Shown: positions 1 to 6,829 of the stretch, one piece after another
How positions within the stretch are numbered: position 1 is the first letter of the stretch
How the letters are laid out: each line of letters opens with the position of its first letter
Assembly: GCF_024298825.1 (NCBI RefSeq)
Contig: NZ_CP101153.1
Coordinates: 1,364,001 to 1,428,000, forward strand
Origin: Haloglomus salinum
GTDB lineage: Archaea > Halobacteriota > Halobacteria > Halobacteriales > Haloarculaceae
DNA length: 64,000 nucleotides
Direction: 5' to 3'
The notes under the pieces: model-generated
The model's input: the letters and a program-made list of their open reading frames with translations, nothing else
Database searches by the model: none
What the model was told of the DNA's origin: nothing
Translations under genes and position numbers: made by a program

Positions 1-988
1 CCCGCGCCGGGAGCCCGGCGACCACAGCCCACGCCACCAGCTGGGCCACCGCCGCGACCACCATCGCCGCGACGGTGGGGAACGGCCACTCGTCGCGCGT
101 GTAGGTCGCCATGCCCCACGCCACGAACGGGAGCGCGAGCAGGGTCGCCGCCGCCACGAGCGGCGGGATAGCGTGGCCCCACAGCGCAGCGAGCGACCCG
201 AACGCGACGACGACACCGGCGACGTAGGCCACGCGGAGCCGGGCGGGTGACCACCGCGTCGGCAGGGTGTACTTTCCGACGGCAGCGTCGGCCCGCCGGT
301 CGGGCCACTGGGTCGCGAGCAAGTTGACGAACACGAGCGCCGTGAACGGCAGGACCGCGAGACAGACCGCCAGGTCGAACGTGCCGGCGAGCGCCGCCGC
401 GCCGTAGTGGGGGAGGAGTAGCCCGCCGAGGACGGCGTTGTCGAGTTCCCCGAGCCCGTTCCACGCCAGCGCCAGCGGTGGCAGCGAGTAGCCCCAGCCC
501 AGTACCGCCGCGACGACCAGCACGGCGGCCGCGACCGTCGGCAGCGCGCCGGTCGCCCAGAGCAGTCCGGCCACGAGCGCGGCCACGGCGGCCGTCACGA
601 GCGTCGCGTCGCGTGCGAGCCGCCGCGGGAGCCTGGCGGCGTGCAGCCCACCGCTCCCGCCCGAGAACGGCGTCCGGTCGGTCAGCGCGTCGGTCTCGTA
701 GTCGGCGTACTCGTTGGCGTAGTGGATGCTCGCGGCGGTCGGCAGCAGGGCGGCCAGCCCCGCGAGCGCCGCCCCGGCCGAGAGCGCCGCGCCCTGTGCG
801 ACGGCGATGGTCGCGCCCATCGCGTAGACGGCGACGACGAGCAACAGCTGGTCCGGCCGGCTCGTGGTCCAGAGCGCCCACAGCACGGTCGAGCGGTCGG
901 CGTCCCGCACGCGGCGCGGCGCGGGGTCGACAGCCGACGGGTCGAGGTCGTTGCCCTCCCCGAGCGCGCCGTCCGTCGTGTCCTCCAT
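1..988 (-). CDS. UbiA-family prenyltransferase, MenA-like (3' end outside window)
   Basis: Integral membrane aromatic prenyltransferase, most like MenA (1,4-dihydroxy-2-naphthoate prenyltransferase) of menaquinone synthesis. About 329 codons are visible from the ATG whose A is at 988; the stop lies beyond base 1. The first Asp-rich motif NEYADYETDALTD is at about residues 92-104 and is followed by FSGGSG, a MenA-like feature. A second motif, WPDRRADAAVGKYTLP, lies in the second half. Hydrophobic segments fill most of the rest. The family is seen directly; the exact quinone substrate is inferred, and other UbiA prenyl acceptors cannot be excluded. Confidence 0.8.
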   Translation of the reverse strand, partial: MEDTTDGALGEGNDLDPSAVDPAPRRVRDADRSTVLWALWTTSRPDQLLLVVAVYAMGATIAVAQGAALSAGAALAGLAALLPTAASIHYANEYADYETDALTDRTPFSGGSGGLHAARLPRRLARDATLVTAAVAALVAGLLWATGALPTVAAAVLVVAAVLGWGYSLPPLALAWNGLGELDNAVLGGLLLPHYGAAALAGTFDLAVCLAVLPFTALVFVNLLATQWPDRRADAAVGKYTLPTRWSPARLRVAYVAGVVVAFGSLAALWGHAIPPLVAAATLLALPFVAWGMATYTRDEWPFPTVAAMVVAAVAQLVAWAVVAGLPAR

Positions 989-1073
989 CACCCGGACCTG
1001 GGGCTGCGTGGCCGTCAACCTGTCCGTGGTCGGCAGCGCCGGCACCCGACCGTGGGGGAGTCGACGGCCTCTC

Positions 1074-1787
1074 CTACGCGACGAGCCGCCACTCGGGCGA
1101 CCCGGCGCTGCCCCGGCCCGTCGTCTCTACGACGCCCCGACGCTCCAGTTCCGCGAGCACCTCGCCCAGCCGGTCGCCCTGGATGACCTCGAAGTGGACG
1201 CGGTCGATGTCGTGGTAGTCGTAGAACAGGTGGTAGAGTTCGTCCTCGGAGAAGCGCTCGCCCTCGGCCACCTCCATCAGCCGCGGCACGAGGTCGCACA
1301 TGTCCTCGACGAAGTTCCACGGGTAGACCATCCACGCGAACTCGTCGGGGTGCGAGGCCACGAAGTCCAGCTCGGCCTCGCTGCCGGGCAGCAGCTGCAG
1401 CGTCCCCGTCCGCACCTGTGCGGGCGGCTGGCCGAGGCTCTCGAGGTGGTCGACGGTGTGCTGGAACGTCTGCCCGGTGTCGGCGATGTCGTCGACCACG
1501 AGCAGGTCCTTGTCCGCCACGGCGCCGTCGGCCAGCGGGTACTTGACCGAGGGGCCCTCGCCCGTCTCACCGGTTCCGACGTAGTGCTCGACCTTGATGC
1601 TGATGAGGTCGTCCACGTCGAGGTAGTCACAGACGATGCGAGCGGGCACGAGGCCGCCGCGCGCGATGGCCACGACGGCATCCGGGTCGTAGTCGCCACG
1701 TACCTCGTGGGCCAGGTCCCGCGCGAGGCCGTCGACGTAGTCCCAGGTGAGGAGTCGGCAGGGGAACTCGTCCGGCAGGTCGCTCAT
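1074..1787 (-). CDS. Phosphoribosyltransferase (COG2236-like)
   Basis: A 237-residue type I phosphoribosyltransferase, likely acting in purine or related base salvage in the cytoplasm. The PRPP-binding motif VVDDIADTGQT is at residues 97-107, after the hydrophobic strand DLL, and the N-terminal VVAIARGGLVPARI strand-loop is typical of the fold. The start is taken as the ATG at 1787 (MSDLPDEF), because a longer frame to 1859 would run past a TATA-like CTTTTAG read on the minus strand at 1816-1822. It resembles archaeal proteins annotated as predicted or hypoxanthine/xanthine phosphoribosyltransferases; the base specificity cannot be read from sequence. Confidence 0.85.
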   Translation of the reverse strand: MSDLPDEFPCRLLTWDYVDGLARDLAHEVRGDYDPDAVVAIARGGLVPARIVCDYLDVDDLISIKVEHYVGTGETGEGPSVKYPLADGAVADKDLLVVDDIADTGQTFQHTVDHLESLGQPPAQVRTGTLQLLPGSEAELDFVASHPDEFAWMVYPWNFVEDMCDLVPRLMEVAEGERFSEDELYHLFYDYHDIDRVHFEVIQGDRLGEVLAELERRGVVETTGRGSAGSPEWRLVA

Positions 1788-1954
1788 GTGTTGAGTCGTG
1801 GTTGGGGAGGGCTCGCTAAAAGTGTAGGCGGCTTGGAATATCATAGTTATGCCCGTCATTTGTTAGTTATTTTCTCAACTCAGACACAATATCGGAACTT
1901 GGAGATGGAACCCACATCTTCGTGTACAGAGTGCGCTCCGGAGACAGGGACGGC

Positions 1955-2066
1955 CACGAAGCCCTCGCGCAATCGAACAACCACAGCAACGACCGGGACA
2001 CTCACGAAGCCCTCGCGCAATCGAACAACCACAGCAACGACCGGGACACTCACGAAGCCCTCGCGC
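1955..2066 (+). repeat. 48-base tandem repeat, about 2.3 copies
   Basis: The block starting CACGAAGCCCTCGCGC recurs at 1955, 2003 and 2051 with an exact 48-base period. The first two units are nearly identical and the third breaks off after 16 bases, where hairpin A begins. Each unit contains the inner part of the element's terminal inverted repeat. The period is a multiple of three, so frames stay open across it, but no coding function is apparent. There is no spacer diversity, so this is not a CRISPR array. Confidence 0.85.
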
Positions 2067-2166
2067 GCTCCGGGTCCCTGACTCGCTGCGCTCCTCGGGT
2101 TCGCTTCGCTCACCCTGCGGTGCTTGCGTCGTCAGGTGACCCGGAGCCCGCTCGCCCTTCGAGTCC
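2054..2166 (+). repeat. Structured repeat, copy A
   Basis: Member of a five-copy hairpin family in this window. The ends GAAGCCCTCG and CGCCCTTCGAGTCC enclose a perfect 10-base stem (2067-2076 with 2138-2147) extended by CCTGAC/GTCAGG. The conserved loop motifs CTCGCTGCGCTCCTC and CTGCGGTGCTTGCGTCGTC lie inside. A minus-strand remnant with the same ends but no hairpin insert lies at about 2564-2589, so the hairpin looks like an optional module. Confidence 0.7.
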
Positions 2167-2612
2167 GCCAGGGATTGAACGTGGCACGGAGCGGGGCCCT
2201 GCCCTTCCCCAGGTCGCGCGGGCCTCGCTGCTCGCGGGGGCGCGGAGCGCCCCGCACCGCTCGGCCACGCGCTCCCGGCCCGTGGACCATCGGGCGCGCA
2301 TCGCCGTCAGTCGGACGGGCACGCGCTGGCGGCCGTGCCCAGAGGGCCGGCCGCCTCTATACGTGCGAGGGCTGAGCATCGCAGCGAGCGGCGCGAGCGA
2401 GAAGCGCAAGCGGTTGGGGAGGTGTGAGGCACAGGCAGCCCGACTGACGAACAGCGGGCCTGGTGTCCTCGCGAGCGGAGCGAGCGAGGGGGTTCGAGAC
2501 GGCAGAGCCGTCTCGTCGTGCCGAAAGTCGAAGATTTTCGGGCAGCTCGAGGGAGCAAGCTCCCTCGGTGGACTCGAAGGGCGAGGGCTTCGTGGCCGTC
2601 TCCATCGTCGTC

Positions 2613-2648
2613 GCAGTCACCCGAGCAGTCACCCGAGCAGTCACCAGA
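2613..2648 (+). repeat. 12-base tandem repeat, three copies
   Basis: GCAGTCACCCGA occurs at 2613 and 2625, with a third copy at 2637 carrying CCAGA instead of CCCGA. It lies between the 652-base element and the hemB promoter. No function is apparent. Confidence 0.8.
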
Positions 2649-2677
2649 ACAGCCATCACCGTACCACAGCCGACACG

Positions 2678-2685
2678 ACTTAACC
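2678..2685 (+). promoter_or_regulatory. Putative hemB TATA box
   Basis: ACTTAACC lies about 30 bases before the hemB ATG, in a locally AT-richer stretch of a very GC-rich gap. The spacing fits a leaderless haloarchaeal transcript. This is inference from position and composition only. Confidence 0.4.
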
Positions 2686-2710
2686 GCCCACCCCCAACAC
2701 CCGACCAAAC

Positions 2711-3709
2711 ATGAGCGGCCACGACGCACCAACGAGCGGCCTCGGCCCCCGCCGACTCAGAGCCGACGGCGTCCGGGACCTCGTCAGCGAAACCGACGTG
2801 CAGGCCAGCGACCTCGTCGCGCCCGTCTTCGTCGACGCGACGACCGACGAACGCCGACCCATCCCGTCGATGCCGGGGCACGAGCGCGTCCCGGTCGAGG
2901 AGGCGGTCCCACGCGTCCGCGAGGTCATGGAGACCGGCGTCGAGGCGGTCATCGTCTTCGGCATCCCGGAGTCGAAGGACCCCCAGGGCTCGCGCGCCGA
3001 CGCCGACGACGGTGTCGTCCAGCGGGCCACCCGCGCGATAACGGCCGAGACCGACGCGTACGTCATCGCAGACCTCTGTCTCTGCGAGTACACCGACCAC
3101 GGCCACTGCGGCCTCCTCGAAGACGACGCCGCCGAGGACCCGCGCCTGACGGTCCGCAACGACGCCACCCTCGAACGCTACCGCTCGATTGCGGTCTCAC
3201 AGGCCGCGGCCGGCGCGGACATGATCGCGCCCTCCGGGATGATGGACGGGCAGGTGGCCGCCATCCGCGCGGCGCTGGACGAGGCCGGCCACGACGACGT
3301 CCCCATCATGGCGTACGCCGCGAAGTACGCCTCCGCGTTCTACGGGCCGTTCCGCGACGCCGCGGACGGCGCACCCGCCTTCGGCGACCGCCGACACTAC
3401 CAGATGGACCCCGCGAACTCGCGGGAGGCGCGACGCGAGGTCGCACGTGACGCCGCCGAGGGCGCGGACGTGCTGATGGTCAAACCCGCGCTCCCCTACC
3501 TCGATGTGGTGAGCGAAGTCCGCCGAGAGTTCGACCACCCCGTCGCCGCCTACAACGTCAGCGGCGAGTACGCGATGCTCCATGCCGCCGCCGAGCGAGG
3601 CTGGCTCGACCTCGAAGCGGCCGCCTACGAGTCCCTGCTCTCCATCAAACGGGCCGGCGCGGACCTCGTCATCACCTACTTCGCCGAGGACATCGCGGAC
3701 CGACTCTGA
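2711..3709 (+). CDS. hemB: Delta-aminolevulinic acid dehydratase (porphobilinogen synthase)
   Basis: Condenses two 5-aminolevulinate molecules to porphobilinogen, the second step of haem and corrin synthesis after HemL, which lies about 5.6 kb downstream. The protein is 332 residues, normal for the family. Both Schiff-base lysines sit in recognisable contexts (AAKYASAFYGPF and VKPALPYLDV). The metal-region motif DLCLCEYTDHGHCG is intact, suggesting a zinc-type enzyme. The start follows a TATA-like sequence at leaderless spacing. The gene has its own promoter and no partner in the same operon. Confidence 0.97.
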   Translation: MSGHDAPTSGLGPRRLRADGVRDLVSETDVQASDLVAPVFVDATTDERRPIPSMPGHERVPVEEAVPRVREVMETGVEAVIVFGIPESKDPQGSRADADDGVVQRATRAITAETDAYVIADLCLCEYTDHGHCGLLEDDAAEDPRLTVRNDATLERYRSIAVSQAAAGADMIAPSGMMDGQVAAIRAALDEAGHDDVPIMAYAAKYASAFYGPFRDAADGAPAFGDRRHYQMDPANSREARREVARDAAEGADVLMVKPALPYLDVVSEVRREFDHPVAAYNVSGEYAMLHAAAERGWLDLEAAAYESLLSIKRAGADLVITYFAEDIADRL

Positions 3710-3949
3710 GCCCAGCGGCCCAGCCGGTTGACGAACGGGGCTTTCCGGCAGCATTTTCCGACCGAACGGAGCGCGCACGCCAGAAAACGCGCCCGAACGC
3801 GCACACCGACACTCGACGAACGGTCAGAATCTCGGCAACGATTGACCAGATATTCCGACGAATGGCCGCATTATACACCTAATATCCTGCCCAAGATTCG
3901 ACGTTCGTCCCCTCACACGCCTGACTACAGGCACATCATCAAGCCAAAC

Positions 3950-3958
3950 CTTATGTAG
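3950..3958 (+). promoter_or_regulatory. Putative amt1 promoter (TATA block shared with amt2)
   Basis: CTTATGTAG, preceded by AAAC, lies 45 bases before the leader ORF ATG. The amt2 unit has AAACGTTTATGTAGG at the same distance from its own leader ORF. A perfect hairpin, CACTGG-CAT-CCAGTG (3967-3981), covers the predicted transcription start. The spacing and shared block suggest co-regulated promoters, probably nitrogen-responsive, which is inference. Confidence 0.5.
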
Positions 3959-3995
3959 TGGAGGACCACTGGCATCCAGTGCGCAGAGATACACG

Positions 3996-4058
3996 ATGAC
4001 GTGGAAATACTTCGGAAACGCTGACGAATCGGAAGCAAAGTTCGAGGTGAGTGCGTGA
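3996..4058 (+). CDS. Small leader ORF upstream of amt1 (20 aa)
   Basis: Encodes MTWKYFGNADESEAKFEVSA, and its TGA overlaps the amt1 ATG (TGATG). An equivalent 21-codon ORF precedes amt2 with the same overlap, and the two peptides end alike (FEVSA and LEVDSA). Position and coupling suggest a translated leader that delivers ribosomes to amt1 or acts in regulation. No protein family is recognised, and expression is unproven. Confidence 0.45.
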   Translation: MTWKYFGNADESEAKFEVSA

Positions 4059-5476
4059 TGATCGAACCGATACTGCTCCAGGGAGACGTGACCGCCATCG
4101 CGAACAGCATCAACGCGGTGTGGGTGCTGATGGTGTGTTTCCTGATATTCTTCATGCAGCCCGGGTTCGCGCTGCTGGAGGCCGGGCAGGTACGCGCCAA
4201 GAACGCCGGCAACGTCGTGATGAAGAACATGACCGACTGGTCGATGGGCGTGCTGGTCTTCTTCCTCGTGGGAGCGGGGGTCTCCGCGATGGCGGGGATG
4301 CTCGGCTCGCCGGGCGTCGAGTTCTCCATCTCCGGCGCGTTCTCGCACATCAACGACCCGACGGCGTGGATCGGCTGGCTGTTCGGCGCGGTGTTCGCGA
4401 TGACCGCCGCCACCATCGTCTCCGGGGCCATCGCCGAGCGGATGAAGTTCTCGGCGTACGTCGTGTACGCCTTCGTGCTCGTCGCGGTCCTCTACCCGGT
4501 CATCTCCGGGTCGACCTGGGGTGGGACGGGCCTGCTCTCCTCGACCGGCTTCCTCGGGGAGGCGCTCGGCGTCGGCTACAAGGACTTCGCCGGCGCGACC
4601 GTCGTCCACGCGATGGGCGGCATCGCCGGGCTCACCGCCGCGTACATGGTCGGCCCGCGCAAGGGCCGCTTCGACGAGAACGGTGACGCACAGCCCATCC
4701 CCGGGCACAGCGTCCTGTTCGCCGTCATCGGGACGCTCATCCTGGCCTTCGGCTGGTACGCGTTCAACGTCGGCACCCAGGCGACCGTCCTGACGACGGA
4801 CGGCACGTTCAACGGCGCCGCGCTGGGCCGTGTCGCGCTGAACACCACCCTCGCGATGGGCGCGGGCATGGTGTTCTCAACCATCACCACCGCCGTCTGG
4901 GAGGGCAAGCCGGACCCACTGTTCGGCGCCAACGGCCTCCTGGCCGGCCTGGTCGCCATCACCGGCGCGTGTGCCCACGTCACCTGGTGGGGAGCCCTGG
5001 TCATCGGCATCGTCGGCGGCATCCAGACGCCCATCGTCTACCGCTGGGTCGTCGACTCGCTGAAGATCGACGACGTCTGTGGCGTCTTCGCGGTCCACGG
5101 CTCGGCCGGCTTCATCGGGACCATCATGATCCCGTTCTTCGACGTGGCCGGCTTCTCGGTCAACCAGCTGATCATGCAGGTCGCCGGCTCCGCGTTCATC
5201 GGGACGTTCACCGTCCTCGGCACGATGGTGACGCTGCTGGTGGTCGACGCGGTCATCGGGCTGCGCGTCTCCGAGGAGGAGGAGGTCACCGGGCTCGACC
5301 CCTCCGAGCACGGCATGCACGCCTACCCCGAGTTCACGGACGACTCCGGCCCCGAGCGCGCGGTCGCCGACGGGGGGAGCGTGCCCGGCGCCACTGACGA
5401 GATCCGTACCGATGGCGGTGTCGCGAGCGACGATGCTCCCACCCCCGCCATCACGGAGGTGACCGACGATGAGTGA
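4058..5476 (+). CDS. amt1: Ammonium transporter 1
   Basis: A 472-residue Amt/Rh channel for ammonium uptake through the cytoplasmic membrane, with about 11 membrane segments. The twin pore histidines sit in TVVHAMGG and VHGSAGF, and the family signature around DFAGATVVH is intact. The cytoplasmic tail contains [15 protein letters not shown] and then about 60 acidic residues. The next gene, glnK1, encodes the PII protein that normally binds and closes this channel; the genes overlap by 8 bases (5469-5476). The start is the ATG overlapping the leader ORF stop, which adds no GTG-initiated residue. Confidence 0.95.
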   Translation: MIEPILLQGDVTAIANSINAVWVLMVCFLIFFMQPGFALLEAGQVRAKNAGNVVMKNMTDWSMGVLVFFLVGAGVSAMAGMLGSPGVEFSISGAFSHINDPTAWIGWLFGAVFAMTAATIVSGAIAERMKFSAYVVYAFVLVAVLYPVISGSTWGGTGLLSSTGFLGEALGVGYKDFAGATVVHAMGGIAGLTAAYMVGPRKGRFDENGDAQPIPGHSVLFAVIGTLILAFGWYAFNVGTQATVLTTDGTFNGAALGRVALNTTLAMGAGMVFSTITTAVWEGKPDPLFGANGLLAGLVAITGACAHVTWWGALVIGIVGGIQTPIVYRWVVDSLKIDDVCGVFAVHGSAGFIGTIMIPFFDVAGFSVNQLIMQVAGSAFIGTFTVLGTMVTLLVVDAVIGLRVSEEEEVTGLDPSEHGMHAYPEFTDDSGPERAVADGGSVPGATDEIRTDGGVASDDAPTPAITEVTDDE

Positions 5477-5834
5477 CGCGCCCAACGACGGCGGCGTGAA
5501 ACTGGTGACGGCGTTCATCCGCCCGGACATGCTGGGCGAGGTGAAGGCCGCGCTCGTGGACGTGGGCGCTCCCTCCATCACCGTCACGAACGTCTCCGGC
5601 CGCGGCAGCCAGCCCGCGAAGAAGGGCCAGTGGCGCGGCGAGGAGTATACCGTCGACCTGCACTCGAAGGTGAAGGTCGAGTGCTACGTCGCGGACGTCC
5701 CCGCCGACGAGGTCGCCGAGGCCATCGTCGAGGCCGCGGGGACCGGCGAGCCCGGCGACGGCAAGGTGTTCGTCTCGCCGGTCGAGGAGGCGTACCAGAT
5801 CCGGACCGGGGTGACCGGACAGGACGCGGTGTAG
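5469..5834 (+). CDS. glnK: PII nitrogen regulatory protein GlnK
   Basis: A 121-residue PII protein that senses 2-oxoglutarate and adenylates and gates the ammonium channel. The T-loop segment reads [18 protein letters not shown] and keeps the tyrosine equivalent to the bacterial uridylylation site (GEEY). The C-terminal PII signature [15 protein letters not shown] is intact. The gene begins inside the end of amt1, so translation is probably coupled. The sequence is very close to the PII domain fused to amt2 at 8221-8568. Confidence 0.95.
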   Translation: MSDAPNDGGVKLVTAFIRPDMLGEVKAALVDVGAPSITVTNVSGRGSQPAKKGQWRGEEYTVDLHSKVKVECYVADVPADEVAEAIVEAAGTGEPGDGKVFVSPVEEAYQIRTGVTGQDAV

Positions 5835-5837
5835 GCC

Positions 5838-6317
5838 GTGGCCAACACCGACTCCGCCGACGGGGGGTCGGAGGAGCCGGACGAGACGGGGAACGAGGAA
5901 CCGGCCGTGGACGCGACCCGGAGCGGTCCGCACGACCGCGCCACGGTCACCGCGGCCGACGCCGCGACCGCCGACCGGCTGGCCGCGCTCGAAGGGTCGG
6001 GCGCCGTCGACGGCTACGTCCCACTCGTCGACTACGACGCACTCGGGCTCCGGACGGCACTCCTCCGGATCGACGCCCACCACGGGAACGCCCGCACCAT
6101 CGCGGACGACCTCCGCGACGGCCCCGGCGTAGCGGTCTACCTGGCCAGCGGGCGGTTCGACGTGCTGGCCGTCTGCCGGTTCCCGTCTGCCGCCGCGTTC
6201 GAGCGAACCGCGACCCGGCTGGCGAGTGACCCCCGGGTCCGTGCCCACCGCATCGCGGTCGCACGGCACGCCGTCGTCGAGGACGGGCCGCTCACCGCGC
6301 TGCACGACGGCGACTGA
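5838..6317 (+). CDS. Lrp/AsnC-like effector-domain protein without an obvious DNA-binding domain
   Basis: A 159-residue protein starting at a GTG three bases after the glnK stop, so third gene of the amt1 operon. The first 50 or so residues are acidic and low in complexity. The rest resembles the C-terminal RAM (ligand-binding) half of Lrp/AsnC regulators: a segment around LAALEGSGAVDGYVPLVDYD, then LRTALLRID and YLASGRFDVLAVCRF. The canonical N-terminal helix-turn-helix is not evident. It may be a ligand sensor or a partner for another Lrp protein in nitrogen control; both roles are inferred from context. Confidence 0.7.
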   Translation: MANTDSADGGSEEPDETGNEEPAVDATRSGPHDRATVTAADAATADRLAALEGSGAVDGYVPLVDYDALGLRTALLRIDAHHGNARTIADDLRDGPGVAVYLASGRFDVLAVCRFPSAAAFERTATRLASDPRVRAHRIAVARHAVVEDGPLTALHDGD

Positions 6318-6763
6318 CACCACACCGTCTACGCCGCACTTCCTTCTCCTCACGGCGACACGCCGGAGTGTCACCCGCGCACGGTCGACGGTAGCTCCGC
6401 TGTATCTCCGCTCCATGTTCCATCCCGCCCCCTACAGCCGCACGTATCACTGCCTCCATGCCCCGGCCCTACAGCCACCGCCCCCGCACCGCGACACGGG
6501 CACCGGCACGGCCCACCTCGCGACGAGGCGGTGGACGAGTGTCGTGCGCGCGGACCGAAACCCGTCCGAACGGCCAGTTCCGTGCCGGACGTTCGTCCAG
6601 AGAAGCACCGACGAGCGTCCGAGAGGTGGACGGATTACGACCTTATATCGATATTATTCTACCCCAAATCGGACAGTCGTCTATGCATACGCATGGAAAT
6701 GGACATTCACAACTCAAACGTTTATGTAGGAGTATCTGCTGACGGGATGACGTGAGAGACACC
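6318..6763 (+). other. Intergenic region before amt2, 446 bases
   Basis: No credible gene. It becomes AT-rich after about 6640, with TATA-like stretches at 6649-6661 (CTTATATCGATATT) and 6720-6729 (GTTTATGTAGG). The second stands at the same spacing from the leader ORF as in amt1 and is taken as the amt2 promoter. Confidence 0.6.
6720..6729 (+). promoter_or_regulatory. Putative amt2 promoter
   Basis: GTTTATGTAG preceded by AAAC, 43 bases before the leader ORF ATG. It matches the amt1 promoter block in sequence and spacing. The CACTGG hairpin seen at amt1 is absent here. Confidence 0.5.
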
Positions 6764-6829
6764 ATGAACGTTTCAGAATGCGAGTTCGAAATAGACAGTC
6801 GTTCGGAACTAGAGGTGGATAGCGCGTGA
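6764..6829 (+). CDS. Small leader ORF upstream of amt2 (21 aa)
   Basis: Its 21 codons read [11 protein letters not shown] then [10 protein letters not shown], and its TGA overlaps the amt2 ATG exactly as at amt1. Length, acidity and C-terminal residues resemble the amt1 leader peptide, while most other residues differ. A conserved coupled leader is the simplest reading; translation is not demonstrated. Confidence 0.45.
   Translation: MNVSECEFEIDSRSELEVDSA

Larger units (their letters stand above)
1949..2600. repeat. 652-base non-coding element with perfect 20-base terminal inverted repeats
   Basis: Bases 1949-1968 are the exact reverse complement of 2581-2600. A further GGAGAC lies just outside the left copy after a 5-base interruption and abuts the right copy directly, extending the inverted repeat. 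No transposase or other plausible gene lies between. The left terminus is partly triplicated by a 48-base tandem repeat. The architecture is that of a MITE-like non-autonomous element or a large cruciform. No clear target-site duplication was found. Confidence 0.6.
1788..2710. other. Divergent intergenic region, 923 bases, hairpin- and repeat-rich
   Basis: Gap between the divergently transcribed phosphoribosyltransferase and hemB. I see no credible gene: apparent reading frames have arginine/serine-rich, non-acidic translations unlike the neighbouring proteins. It holds a 652-base element with terminal inverted repeats (1949-2600), a 48-base tandem repeat, a long hairpin (2054-2166), four short hairpins (about 2474-2574) and a 12-base tandem repeat (2613-2648), each listed separately. 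Confidence 0.8.

Noticed and set aside
1955-2066. Direct repeats that could suggest a CRISPR array
   Set aside because: The period is 48 bases with near-identical units and no unique spacers; there are no cas genes nearby. It is a tandem repeat.
864-2081. Long open frame on the plus strand covering the phosphoribosyltransferase
   Set aside because: It is antisense to a clear gene. Open antisense frames are common at this GC content, and the translation shows no family similarity.
2100-2560. Possible SRP RNA or RNase P RNA in the GC-rich gap
   Set aside because: Signature motifs of either RNA (for example GAGGAAAGTCC or the SRP tetraloop helix) were not found on either strand.
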